From Bacteroidota bacterium (lineage in GTDB: Bacteria > Bacteroidota > Bacteroidia > B-17B0 > Aurantibacillaceae), in assembly GCA_025362395.1 (NCBI GenBank), contig JANYGK010000035.1, positions 1 through 64,000 of the forward strand: DNA of 64,000 nucleotides, in the 5' to 3' direction. Positions 45,300-54,100 of this stretch are shown one piece after another. Below the pieces are notes generated by a model that searched no databases, was not told the origin of the DNA, and worked only from the letters and a program-made list of their open reading frames with translations. Both the position numbers and the translations under genes were made by a program. Position 1 is the stretch's first letter; every line of letters starts with the position of its first letter.

Positions 45300-45770
45300 A
45301 TGTTTAGAAATTTTGGCATATTACTTTTGTTGGTCTCATTATACACTATTTCCTGTAAAAAGAAAGCAAAGACTATACAGGATAATATTCCTTACCAAAC
45401 TGTAAATATTACGCTTCGTCCTTCCGATCCGCTTTATAATATAGCAACTAACCCGCCGCACTCAGGCCTTTCACAAATAGGAGGATGGGTTTACTTAAAA
45501 GGCGGTGTAAACGGTATTATTGTATACCGGAAATCTCAAAACAGTTCGGCAGACTTTGTTGCCATGGAAAGAACTTCGACCTATTACCCGGATGATGCGA
45601 ATGCTATTGCCAAGGTACAATCTGATAATTTTACGTTAAAAGACAGCCTGAGCGGCTCAAAATGGCAAATTATTGACGGGGCCTTGCTTGGAGGGCCTGC
45701 CATACGGGGTTTAAGAATATATAATACACTTTACGACAATGGTACAGGCTTACTGACCATTAAAAATTAG
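45300..45770 (+). CDS. Rieske-like lipoprotein without iron-sulfur ligands
   Basis: A 156-residue lipoprotein (lipobox LYTISCKKK, Cys19). The mature part follows the order of Bacteroidota Rieske-like proteins: GGWVYLKGGVNGIIVYRKS, then a MERTSTYYP segment where Rieske proteins have DRTCPY-type cluster ligands, and SGSKWQIIDGALLGGPAIRGLRIYN where they have CGSxF...DG...GPA..PL..Y. The Cys and His ligands of a 2Fe-2S cluster are absent. It therefore likely keeps the fold without the cofactor. This identification rests on pattern memory. Confidence 0.7.
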   Translation: MFRNFGILLLLVSLYTISCKKKAKTIQDNIPYQTVNITLRPSDPLYNIATNPPHSGLSQIGGWVYLKGGVNGIIVYRKSQNSSADFVAMERTSTYYPDDANAIAKVQSDNFTLKDSLSGSKWQIIDGALLGGPAIRGLRIYNTLYDNGTGLLTIKN

Positions 45771-45839
45771 CACGTAAAAAAAGTCTCCCGATCTTTCAGA
45801 AGACTGTTCTTTCCATAAAATATATCGTAAAAGTAAATT

Positions 45840-46097
45840 TTATGCAGCGGTTTCAGGTTTTCCCTTTGCCTGTGATACAACTATCGCTCTTTCATAATGC
45901 TCTGATCCGTTCAGCGCATCAATGGCCTTTTGCCCGTCGTCGTCGTTGGCCATTTCCACAAAACCAAAGCCCCTGCTTCGTTTCGTTTCCTTATCTTTAA
46001 TAATTCTTGTGGACGTTACCTCACCATATTGAGAAAAAAGTTCACTTAGTGCTTCTTCTCTAACTTTAAAGCTGATATTGCTTACAAAAATATTCAT
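45840..46097 (-). CDS. RNA-binding protein, single RRM domain
   Basis: An 85-residue protein made of one RNA recognition motif. RNP2 is IFVSNI (3-8) and RNP1 is RGFGFVEM (42-49), both with the aromatic residues that stack on RNA bases. A short tail ends KGKPETAA. Such single-RRM proteins are common in Bacteroidota and are thought to act as global RNA binders. Its upstream region (46098-46315) has a long hairpin and two copies of a short palindromic element that could be part of its leader. Confidence 0.92.
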   Translation of the reverse strand: MNIFVSNISFKVREEALSELFSQYGEVTSTRIIKDKETKRSRGFGFVEMANDDDGQKAIDALNGSEHYERAIVVSQAKGKPETAA

Positions 46098-46168
46098 AAC
46101 ATAAATTTATTAGTTAAAGTAAAATTATAACAAATAAATAAATAAACAAATTTTTTATGCAACTTTCG

Positions 46169-46202
46169 TTAAACCTTTTAATTTTATCTTTAAAAGGTTT
46201 AA
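46169..46202. repeat. 13-bp inverted repeat upstream of the RRM gene
   Basis: Bases 46169-46181 and 46190-46202 form a perfect 13-bp AT-rich stem (core aaaccttttaa / ttaaaaggttt) with an 8-base loop. It lies 72 bases before the RRM start codon, in the gap after ridA on the same strand. No T-run follows on the minus strand, so it is not a typical terminator. Confidence 0.65.
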
Positions 46203-46315
46203 ATTATTCTTTTAAAACGTTAATTACACTAATTTTAAGTACTGAAACTGTAAAACAGGCTATTTTAGTGATTATTATACTGCTGTAAAACAGTAAGTTA
46301 CCTTTTTTAAGAATA

Positions 46316-46696
46316 TTAAAATACTCTTGCCTCTACACTGATTTCAACATTTGCATCCTTAGGTAACCTGTCTGCCTGTATAGTAGCTCTTGCAGGAAAA
46401 TCTCCTTTAAAATAACCACTGTAAACTTCATTCACATGAACGAAATTATTCATATCCGCTAAAAATATAGTGGTTTTTACAATGTTATCATAAGTAAGGC
46501 CGGCGGCATTTAAAATTTCGCCCAAATAATCCATTACTACTTTTGTTTCTTCTTTAATGTTTGTTTTTATTAATTGTTTAGAGCCAAGGTCCATAGCAAT
46601 AGTTCCCGATACGTATACACTGTCTCCAACCTGAATGGCTTGGTTATAAGGACCAATGGGAGAGGGCGCTTTTGTGGTATTAATAATTTTTTTCAT
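46316..46696 (-). CDS. ridA: RidA family enamine/imine deaminase
   Basis: A 126-residue RidA (YjgF) protein that hydrolyses reactive 2-aminoacrylate and related enamines. The family pattern is complete: PSPIGPYNQAIQVGDSVYVSGTI at the start, VVMDYLGEILNAAG and the active-site region FPARATIQADRLPKDANVEI with the key arginine. Length is normal. A promoter with good spacing lies directly upstream. Confidence 0.95.
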   Translation of the reverse strand: MKKIINTTKAPSPIGPYNQAIQVGDSVYVSGTIAMDLGSKQLIKTNIKEETKVVMDYLGEILNAAGLTYDNIVKTTIFLADMNNFVHVNEVYSGYFKGDFPARATIQADRLPKDANVEISVEARVF

Positions 46697-46720
46697 AAAA
46701 GTAAAGTATAGTTAGTATAA

Positions 46721-46748
46721 CAAAAATAGCAAAAAACTTATAAATACA
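46721..46748 (-). promoter_or_regulatory. Bacteroidota-type promoter of ridA
   Basis: On the minus strand TTG (46748-46746), 17 bases, then TATTTTTG (46728-46721) match the -33 TTG and -7 TAnnTTTG elements. The expected transcript start is about 18 bases before the ridA ATG. Confidence 0.65.
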
Positions 46749-46889
46749 ATTAAATAACCCGTTAATTAAAGGCTTAAAATCCAATATACCGGTATCCATA
46801 AATAAACCCCGACCAAATGAACAAAGTATGTTTAGTAAAAAAATATTTTATCCTTAAAAAAGCTTTACAAAACCAATAGATTTACCAAA

Positions 46890-47660
46890 ATGGAACAAAG
46901 ACCTTTAATACTTGTAACTAACGACGACGGCATAAGCGCCCCCGGCATTCTGCATTTGTCATCCATTGCTCAAAAATTTGGCGATGTGTTTGTCATAGCG
47001 CCCGATAAGCCACAATCGGGCATGGGGCATGCCATTACCATTAACTCAACATTGCGGTTACAAAAAACAAAATACCATTCGTGGGCCGTTGGAGAATACA
47101 GCTGCAGCGGGACCCCGGTAGATTGTGTAAAAATGGCGATTAATAAATTATTGCCCCGTAAGCCCGACTTAATCGTGTCGGGCATTAATCACGGCAGTAA
47201 CAGTTCTATAAATGTTATTTATTCGGGCACTATGAGTGCGGCTATCGAAGGCTCTTTGGAAGGCACGTCTTCAGTAGGGTTTAGCTTGAGCGATTTTAGC
47301 ATTGATGCGGATTTTACCGCAACAACACTATTTATTGAACGAATTATCACATCGTGCCTTAAAACGGAATTACCCAAAGGAATGTGCCTGAATGTAAACT
47401 TCCCTAAATTAAAAGCCGATGAAATTAATGGCGTAAAAATATGCAGGCAGGCCAGGGCAAATTGGGTTGAAGAGTTTGAAGAAAGGCAGGATCCTTACGG
47501 AAGAGCCTATTACTGGCTTACCGGTAAGTTTGTGAACTTTGAGCCTGAAGCAACCGATACCGATGAATGGGCTTTGCAAAACGGGTATGTGTCCATAGTG
47601 CCCGTCATGCACGACCTTACAGCGCACCAATACATTAATCATTTAAAAAATATATTATAA
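46890..47660 (+). CDS. surE: 5'/3'-nucleotidase SurE
   Basis: A 256-residue SurE phosphatase that dephosphorylates nucleoside monophosphates. The metal-binding start LVTNDDGISAPG includes D12 and D13. The rest of the site is in SGINHGSNSSINVIYSGTMSAA. Length and order match the family. It is the first gene of a plus-strand run with a small membrane protein (2-base gap), lpxB and a SpoIID-domain gene. Confidence 0.96.
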   Translation: MEQRPLILVTNDDGISAPGILHLSSIAQKFGDVFVIAPDKPQSGMGHAITINSTLRLQKTKYHSWAVGEYSCSGTPVDCVKMAINKLLPRKPDLIVSGINHGSNSSINVIYSGTMSAAIEGSLEGTSSVGFSLSDFSIDADFTATTLFIERIITSCLKTELPKGMCLNVNFPKLKADEINGVKICRQARANWVEEFEERQDPYGRAYYWLTGKFVNFEPEATDTDEWALQNGYVSIVPVMHDLTAHQYINHLKNIL

Positions 47661-47662
47661 AC

Positions 47663-47956
47663 ATGCTAGATAAATTAGATAAAAAATGGATCGGATGTGT
47701 GATCGGCATACTGTTCCCGGCATTTTGTTTTTTATGCTATTGGGCATTTTTTCACAGCGCTATCGGCTTTCCCGGCAGCTTTATTAAGTATTTAAAAATG
47801 GGACAAATGTTGCAGGAAGTAACCATTATGTGCGTTGTGGCAAACCTCATTGTTTTTTACCTGTTGTTAAATAAAAAAGCGTACAATTTAGCCAAGGGAA
47901 TTATATATGCCACATTTGGCTATGTAGGCTTGGTGTTATACATTTCGCTGCTTTAA
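47663..47956 (+). CDS. small membrane protein between surE and lpxB
   Basis: A 97-residue protein with about three hydrophobic helices (about 10-30, 47-65 and 75-95). It starts 2 bases after surE and ends 16 bases before lpxB, so it is part of that transcript. I know no function; similar small proteins are found at this position in related genomes as far as I recall. Confidence 0.7.
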   Translation: MLDKLDKKWIGCVIGILFPAFCFLCYWAFFHSAIGFPGSFIKYLKMGQMLQEVTIMCVVANLIVFYLLLNKKAYNLAKGIIYATFGYVGLVLYISLL

Positions 47957-47972
47957 ATTTAAAAATTAATTA

Positions 47973-49103
47973 ATGAAATATTATATTATATCAGGCGAGC
48001 CATCAGGCGATCTTCACGCATCAAACATGATGAAAGAGCTGCTGTTGCTTGATCACACTATTAAATTTCGTTTTTGGGGTGGCGACCTCATGGCAAAGGT
48101 TGCTCATGAAGAACCGGTAAAGCATATTAAGGACCTGGCCTTTATGGGCTTTGTAGAGGTAGCAAAAAACCTTCGTACCATTTTAAAAAACATTGAATTC
48201 TGCAAACGCGATATTTTAAGCTATAAACCGGATGTATTGATATTAGTGGATTACCCGGGCTTTAATTTGCGCATTGCCGATTGGGCAAAGCAAAATAACA
48301 TAAGGGTATTGTATTATATTTCTCCTACCATTTGGGCATGGAAAGAAAACAGGGTAGAGATTGTAAAACGTGCCTGCGAAAAGATGTTTGTCATTTTGCC
48401 TTTTGAAGTAGAAGTATATAAAAAACACGGCTACGCTGCCGATTACGTGGGCCACCCGTTATTGGATGCCATAGAGCAGGAAAAAGCAACACTGCCCGAC
48501 AGGGATACATTTATTAAACATAATAAGCTGGATAATCGCCCTATTATAGCGGTTTTACCGGGCAGCAGGAAGCAGGAAATTGAGCGGATGTTTTCGATTA
48601 TGCTTAACGTGATAAATGATTTTAAAGACTATCAATTTGTGATTGCAGGCACTACTAATTTACCTAAAGAAGCATACCAACCCGCGTTGGATAAGAACCT
48701 GAAAGTAGTATTTAATCAAACCTATGCTTTAATGCACAACGCATACGCAGGCATTATAAAATCAGGCACATCAACCCTTGAAAGTGCCTTGTTTAGGTTG
48801 CCGCAGGTTGTATGCTACAAGGGAGGAACCGTATCCTACTCCATTGCAAAAATGGTGGTTGGCGGCCGGGTAAAATATATTTCGTTACCTAATTTAATTT
48901 TAAACAGGCCTGTTATAAAAGAACTGATCCAAACGGATTTAACACCAAAAAATTTAAAAGAAGAACTTATTAAAATAGTAGACCCCGAATTAAGAAAGCC
49001 AATACTTGCTGATTATGACGAACTTATTAAACTATTAGGAAACAGCGGAGCTTCTAAAAAAGTAGCACACTTAATTTATAAACAACTGCATGCAAAGCAT
49101 TAA
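47973..49103 (+). CDS. lpxB: lipid-A-disaccharide synthase
   Basis: A 376-residue glycosyltransferase of family 19. It joins UDP-diacylglucosamine and lipid X to make the lipid A disaccharide at the inner membrane. The family start ISGEPSGDLHASNMM, FMGFVEV, and VDYPGFNLRIADWAK are present, with YYISPTIWAWKENR, VGHPLLD, LPGSRKQEIERM and KSGTSTLESAL later. Length is normal. Its 3' end overlaps the SpoIID-domain gene by 14 bases, implying coupled translation. Confidence 0.96.
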   Translation: MKYYIISGEPSGDLHASNMMKELLLLDHTIKFRFWGGDLMAKVAHEEPVKHIKDLAFMGFVEVAKNLRTILKNIEFCKRDILSYKPDVLILVDYPGFNLRIADWAKQNNIRVLYYISPTIWAWKENRVEIVKRACEKMFVILPFEVEVYKKHGYAADYVGHPLLDAIEQEKATLPDRDTFIKHNKLDNRPIIAVLPGSRKQEIERMFSIMLNVINDFKDYQFVIAGTTNLPKEAYQPALDKNLKVVFNQTYALMHNAYAGIIKSGTSTLESALFRLPQVVCYKGGTVSYSIAKMVVGGRVKYISLPNLILNRPVIKELIQTDLTPKNLKEELIKIVDPELRKPILADYDELIKLLGNSGASKKVAHLIYKQLHAKH

Positions 49104-50331
49104 TATAATTACTCTTGCGTTCTTATTAACGTTTGTTGGAAGGCATACGCATAAAGAACTGCATAAAAATGAAATTGTTTTAAAAAAACCGGTTGCGGTT
49201 AAGTCTGCGTCTAAAAAATACTTGTCGGATGAAATTGTAAATATTAAAATCTTTTCGCAGATAAAAACGCAAGCCTTTACTTTTAGCGCTGAGGAAGGAA
49301 TCTACAGCATTTGGGCTAATGGAAATGAAATAACAAGCACTTCAAAATTCCCTATCATTAAATTGAGTTATGTAAATGATTCTATCGAAATAAAAACATT
49401 CGAAAACGTGATCGGGCGATTTAAACGCGTTAAAATCTCAAGCGTTGAGCCTTTAAAAGCGTTTCGTTTTAAACTTATTGCGCCCGAAAGAAAACCGCGA
49501 TTTTATCAGGACAATTTAATAGTGGATGTAGAGGCGGGGAACCTCAAATGCATTAATGAAATTACACTTGATAATTATATTGCGGGCGTCGTACAGGCGG
49601 AGTCGGGCAGGCGCTCTTACCAGGAATTTTATAAAGTACAAGCTATACTGGCAAGAACCTTTGCCCTGTCGCATTTACAAAAGCATGGCGCGGAAGGCTT
49701 TGGTTTATGCGATCATACGCATTGCCAGGCCTATTTTGGGAAAACGACCGAACTGGAAATTATGAAAGCGGTAGCAGAAACCAAAGGAAAAGTAGTAGTG
49801 GATGATAACCTTAATTTAATTGAGGCGGCTTTTCATAGTAACAGTGGCGGGCAAACTGTAAATTCGGAAGATGTGTGGGGCAGCAAGCTATCCTATTTAA
49901 GAAGTGTAAATGATACATTCAGCACCAAAATGCCCAATGCAAAATGGGAACGTAAAATGGCTAAGGAAGACTGGTTGTCTTATTTAAAATTAAAACATAA
50001 CTATCCCATTCAGGATTCGAATGCGCGTTGGCTGGCAATTAATTTTAAACAGGATAGTCGTAAAGCTTATCTAGAAGCAAATAATAAAAAAATACCTTTA
50101 AGAAATATAAGGACAGACCTGCAATTAAAATCAACATTTTTCACCATCATTCCGCAGGGCGACACGTTGGTCTTTAAAGGAAGAGGTTTTGGTCATGGAG
50201 TAGGTATGTGCCAGGAAGGCGCTATGCGTATGGCAAAGCTGGGTTACAAATACCCGGAGGTCATTAATTTTTATTATCAAAAAACGCAGCTTATCGATCT
50301 GCACAAGCTTAACTTTTTTAAAGAGGAGTAA
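49090..50331 (+). CDS. SpoIID/LytB-domain protein
   Basis: A 413-residue exported protein. The SpoIID fold is clear: LDNYIAGVVQAESGRRSYQEFYKVQAILARTFAL (about 157-190), CDHTHCQAYFG, HSNSGGQTVNSEDVWG and GRGFGHGVGMCQEGAMRMA near the end. SpoIID is a lytic transglycosylase acting on stripped glycan strands in spore formers; in Bacteroidota the substrate and role are unknown but cell-wall related. The start at 49090 overlaps lpxB, and the first hydrophobic segment (SINIITLAFLLTFVG) would be the signal. Confidence 0.9.
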   Translation: MQSINIITLAFLLTFVGRHTHKELHKNEIVLKKPVAVKSASKKYLSDEIVNIKIFSQIKTQAFTFSAEEGIYSIWANGNEITSTSKFPIIKLSYVNDSIEIKTFENVIGRFKRVKISSVEPLKAFRFKLIAPERKPRFYQDNLIVDVEAGNLKCINEITLDNYIAGVVQAESGRRSYQEFYKVQAILARTFALSHLQKHGAEGFGLCDHTHCQAYFGKTTELEIMKAVAETKGKVVVDDNLNLIEAAFHSNSGGQTVNSEDVWGSKLSYLRSVNDTFSTKMPNAKWERKMAKEDWLSYLKLKHNYPIQDSNARWLAINFKQDSRKAYLEANNKKIPLRNIRTDLQLKSTFFTIIPQGDTLVFKGRGFGHGVGMCQEGAMRMAKLGYKYPEVINFYYQKTQLIDLHKLNFFKEE

Positions 50332-50335
50332 TTGC

Positions 50336-50692
50336 TTAAAGGCGGTCCAGTTCAGCTTTCAGCTTTTTTGTTAAACTATTTACAATTAATTCATAACTGT
50401 CGTCGATCCATTGTTTAATTAGTTTTTTATTTACGGAACCCTCACAGATCACCGTATTCCAGTGTTGTTTACTCATGTGATAGCCTGGTAATACATTCGA
50501 ATACATTTCGCGTAATTCAATTGCTTTTTCAGGATCGCATTTTACATTAAACTGAAGAGGTTGTGATTCGATGCCCGTAAGTAAAAACATTTTCCCCATT
50601 ACCTTAAACACTAAAGTTTCATTATCAAAAGGAAAGGTTTCCTCCACTCCTTTTTTAGCAATACAATAATCCCGTAATTCTTCTAAATTCAT
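50336..50692 (-). CDS. MmcQ/YjbR family protein
   Basis: A 118-residue protein of the MmcQ/YjbR family, which has a CyaY-like DNA-binding fold in known structures. The pattern LRDYCIAKKGVEETFPFDNETLVFKVMGKMFLL at the start, KCDPEKAIELREMY and PGYHMSKQHWNTVI are all typical. Length is normal. It stands alone, ending 5 bases from the convergent SpoIID gene. Confidence 0.92.
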   Translation of the reverse strand: MNLEELRDYCIAKKGVEETFPFDNETLVFKVMGKMFLLTGIESQPLQFNVKCDPEKAIELREMYSNVLPGYHMSKQHWNTVICEGSVNKKLIKQWIDDSYELIVNSLTKKLKAELDRL

Positions 50693-51196
50693 AAAATAAA
50701 AGTATAGTTACAGCTTTATCAGCCAAAATTAAAACAATATCGCTATTAATATATAAAAATGAAGTATTAAAAACAAAATAAAATAATTTTTTTATTTACG
50801 AATTAAAGATAGGTTATCAACATGTTCTTTGAGATTTCTTATCTGTTTTTTCGGAAATTTACTTTTTTTCGCCTACAATTGGATTTTCAATTTTTCATTT
50901 TTTTTATCAATTCATTAACTAAAACTATACTGAAATTTAACTTTAGAGTCTTCCGTTTTGCTTTAAACTACTTGCGGCCTTTGGTCTTCATTAAAAAAGG
51001 AGAAAATTATCCTATTTAACTTCATTTAACAATCTTAACAAAAAAACGATTTTAAAAGTTAAAAAGCATACTTTCTAAAATATTTAGATCCAAAAAGAGA
51101 TATGATTTCCATCCAATGTGGATTGGTTTTTTATGTTAAATATATTCTTCTCACTTTTTATTTTATTAGCTTTACGGACTAATTAAAAATTAAAAT
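50693..51196. other. 504-base AT-rich gap before the giant adhesin gene
   Basis: No convincing gene. A 65-codon frame at 50822-51019 is dominated by Phe and Leu and looks like chance in AT-rich DNA. A short hairpin (ccaat-gtgg-attgg, 51113-51126) followed by six T lies about 60 bases before the adhesin ATG and could be a weak terminator or attenuator. The sequence tagcttta at 51167-51174 is an imperfect -7 box. Confidence 0.5.
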
Positions 51197-54100
51197 ATGA
51201 AAAGAATATTACTAACTGGTCTTTGTTCCATCATGCTATTTGTTGGAATAAAGGCGCAAACAACAGTTACCATTACGGCTACCGGCACTGCCGGTTCCTT
51301 TAATTCTGGCTCAGTAAATGCCGGAGGGACGAAAAATGATGGGGATATGATTACAATTAACTCAGGCGCAAATGCGGGTTGGGCAAAATTTGATCTTTCA
51401 TCTTTGCCTGCAAGTGCAGTAGTTACAGCGGCATCATGTTTATTTACCACCTACTCGTCAATAACTTCAGGGGCTTCAAATAACCTTTACGGGTTTATAG
51501 GAAATCCGGCAGGAATAGCCGGTGCTGCATTGTATACCAATTGTACATCAGGCACAACGTTTAATAATACAACCTGGACTGCTAATGCATTAAATACTAA
51601 AGTGCTAAATGCTGCCGGTATAAGTTTTATAGCAAGTAATATTACTAGTACACAACTATGTATAGGTTATGCAAGAGCATCAACAAATACATATAATATT
51701 TATGGCTATGGTGCGGCAGCAGCTTCCCTGCCTAAAATTTTAATTACATATACTGTTCCTCCCGCATGCTCCGGAACTCCAACCTCCGGAACAGCTACTG
51801 CTTCCAGTACTGTTTTTTGTACTCCCAGAACTATTAATTTAAACTTAGCCGGATCAACGTCCGCTACAGGTCTAACTTATCAATGGTTATCTTCGCCTAC
51901 CGGAGTATCTTACTCTAGTATATCATCAGCTACAAATATTGCCTACAGCCCGATAGTAAGTTCAACAACTTATTTTCAATGTGTGGTATCTTGTGGTGTT
52001 AGCTCTTCTACATCTACTCCTGTAATGATTAATTACGGGCCAGCACCAACGGGAGGTACTTCTGTTGCCTCTCAAACTTATATTTGTGCTTCTCCAAATG
52101 TTGCGCTTAGCACAACAGGTTCTTCTACAGTATCAGGTACTACTTATCAATGGCAATCATCACCTAATGGTTCTACATGGACTTCGATCCCATCGCAAAC
52201 ATTATCTACTGCCAATCCAACTATATCTACTACAACTTATTACCAAAATGTTTTAACATGTGGTACCGGTACGGCGGCATCTTCATCGATTATGGTTACG
52301 GTTGCTCCAACAGTAACTAATTCTATATCCTACTCTGAAGGTTTTGAAGGGATTACGGCTAACGATCAATTACCAAATTGTTCATGGGCAGCAAGCAGTT
52401 TAGGATCTATTTGTAAAACGTATACTGCTGCTACAGGTTCATATAACCAAATTCCTAAAACAGGAAGTAAATTTGCGTCATTCCGTTATGGAACGGCAGC
52501 TACCGGAGATTATTTTTACACAAATGGTCTTCAATTAAATGCAGGTATGACTTATTCAGCTTCTGCAGGTTATATTACGGATGGTCTGACAGGATGGTCA
52601 GAGTTTTCTTTACTAGTAGGAACGTCTCAATCAACAACCGGTTTATCTAACATTGTTTCAGCAACAGGTGCTCTTACAAATACTGTGTATGTAAATGTAT
52701 CAAATACATTTACGGTTGCTACTTCAGGCATTTATTATATAGCAGTTAAATGCATTGGAAATTCAAGCCCATGGTATTTAACGTTTGACGATATTAATGT
52801 TATTGCTGTGCCTAATCCGCCGGTATTGAATGCTAACTCTATTAATTTAATTGGTAATCAATGTATCGCTGCCGCACGCACAGTAACAGCTAACATTACT
52901 CCGGGAACAAATCCTTTAACATCTGTTGTATTAAGTTATAGCTTTAACGGAGTAGCGCAGCCAACTATTGCGCTTACAGGTGGCAACACAACAGCTACTT
53001 CAAACTGGACAGGAACGATTCCGGTTGCAAATCCTGTTAACGCAAATGTAATGTGGACTATTACTGCAAATGATGTAACATATGCAAGAACATTAGCCGG
53101 AACATCTTATAACGATGAGCCATTGTTAGGTTCTATAGTAACAGCAACATCTTCTTCAAATCCACTTTGTGCGGGTTCAAGTACAACGTTATCCCCAATA
53201 TTCAGTTCTTCTAACCCTGCCAACTATGCTTTACCTCCCGCGGTGACGTATCCTACTTCAGATGAAGATATCGGAAATGTATTATTTGGAACACTTAATA
53301 ATAGTTCGGCAATAAACGGCTTAACCGGAACCATAGGTACGGCATCAGGCGTAGCCGGAAGTTATTCTGATTTTACGACGTTCGGTCCTTATAATTTTAC
53401 GGCAGGCAATACATACAGTATGAGCTTAACATCTTTACAGGCAGCTACCGCTTACAGTAATGCTTTTGGGGTATATATTGATTATAACAGGAATGGTATA
53501 TATACAGACGCCGGTGAAGCGGTATATGTTTCTACTGTTACAACTTCCGGAACACATACGGAAACAGTAAGTATTACTATTCCTGCTACTGCCAAAAACG
53601 GATTAACCCATATGCGTGTTATTTGTAATGAAGGCTTGGTTACCGGACCAACAATGCCTGTTTATTATGGAGAATATGAAGAATATATGTTAAACGTTTC
53701 AAGCGCTAATAATGGAGGGGGTGCAATGCCAACCTATACTGCTTATGCTTGGAGTAACGGAACAACTATTGCAACTACCAGTACTACTGTTCAGTCTCCC
53801 GCAGTTAATACTACTTACAGTATCACAGCAACAGATGCAAATGGTTGTACAATCACTTCCGCTCCTTTAAATGTTACAGTAACTCCTTTACCTGCGGCAC
53901 CAACCGTTACTAATTCATCACAGTGCGGTAATGGCGTTCCAACAGCTATGGTTGGCGGCGGAAGTTTATACCATTGGTATGCAACACCAACTTCAACTAC
54001 AGTATTACAATCAAGCTCAAGCCAGTTTTATACAGTATCAATTAATACAACTACTACGTTTTATGTAGCGGCGGCTGTTGGTACGTGTGAAAGTTCAAGA

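Noticed and set aside
50822-51019. 65-codon frame before the giant adhesin
   Set aside because: Almost only Phe, Leu, Ile and Lys in AT-rich DNA; no start signal or recognised motif.
51113-51132. Riboswitch or strong terminator before the adhesin
   Set aside because: The stem is only 5 bp and no known riboswitch pattern is visible; kept only as a note in the gap entry.
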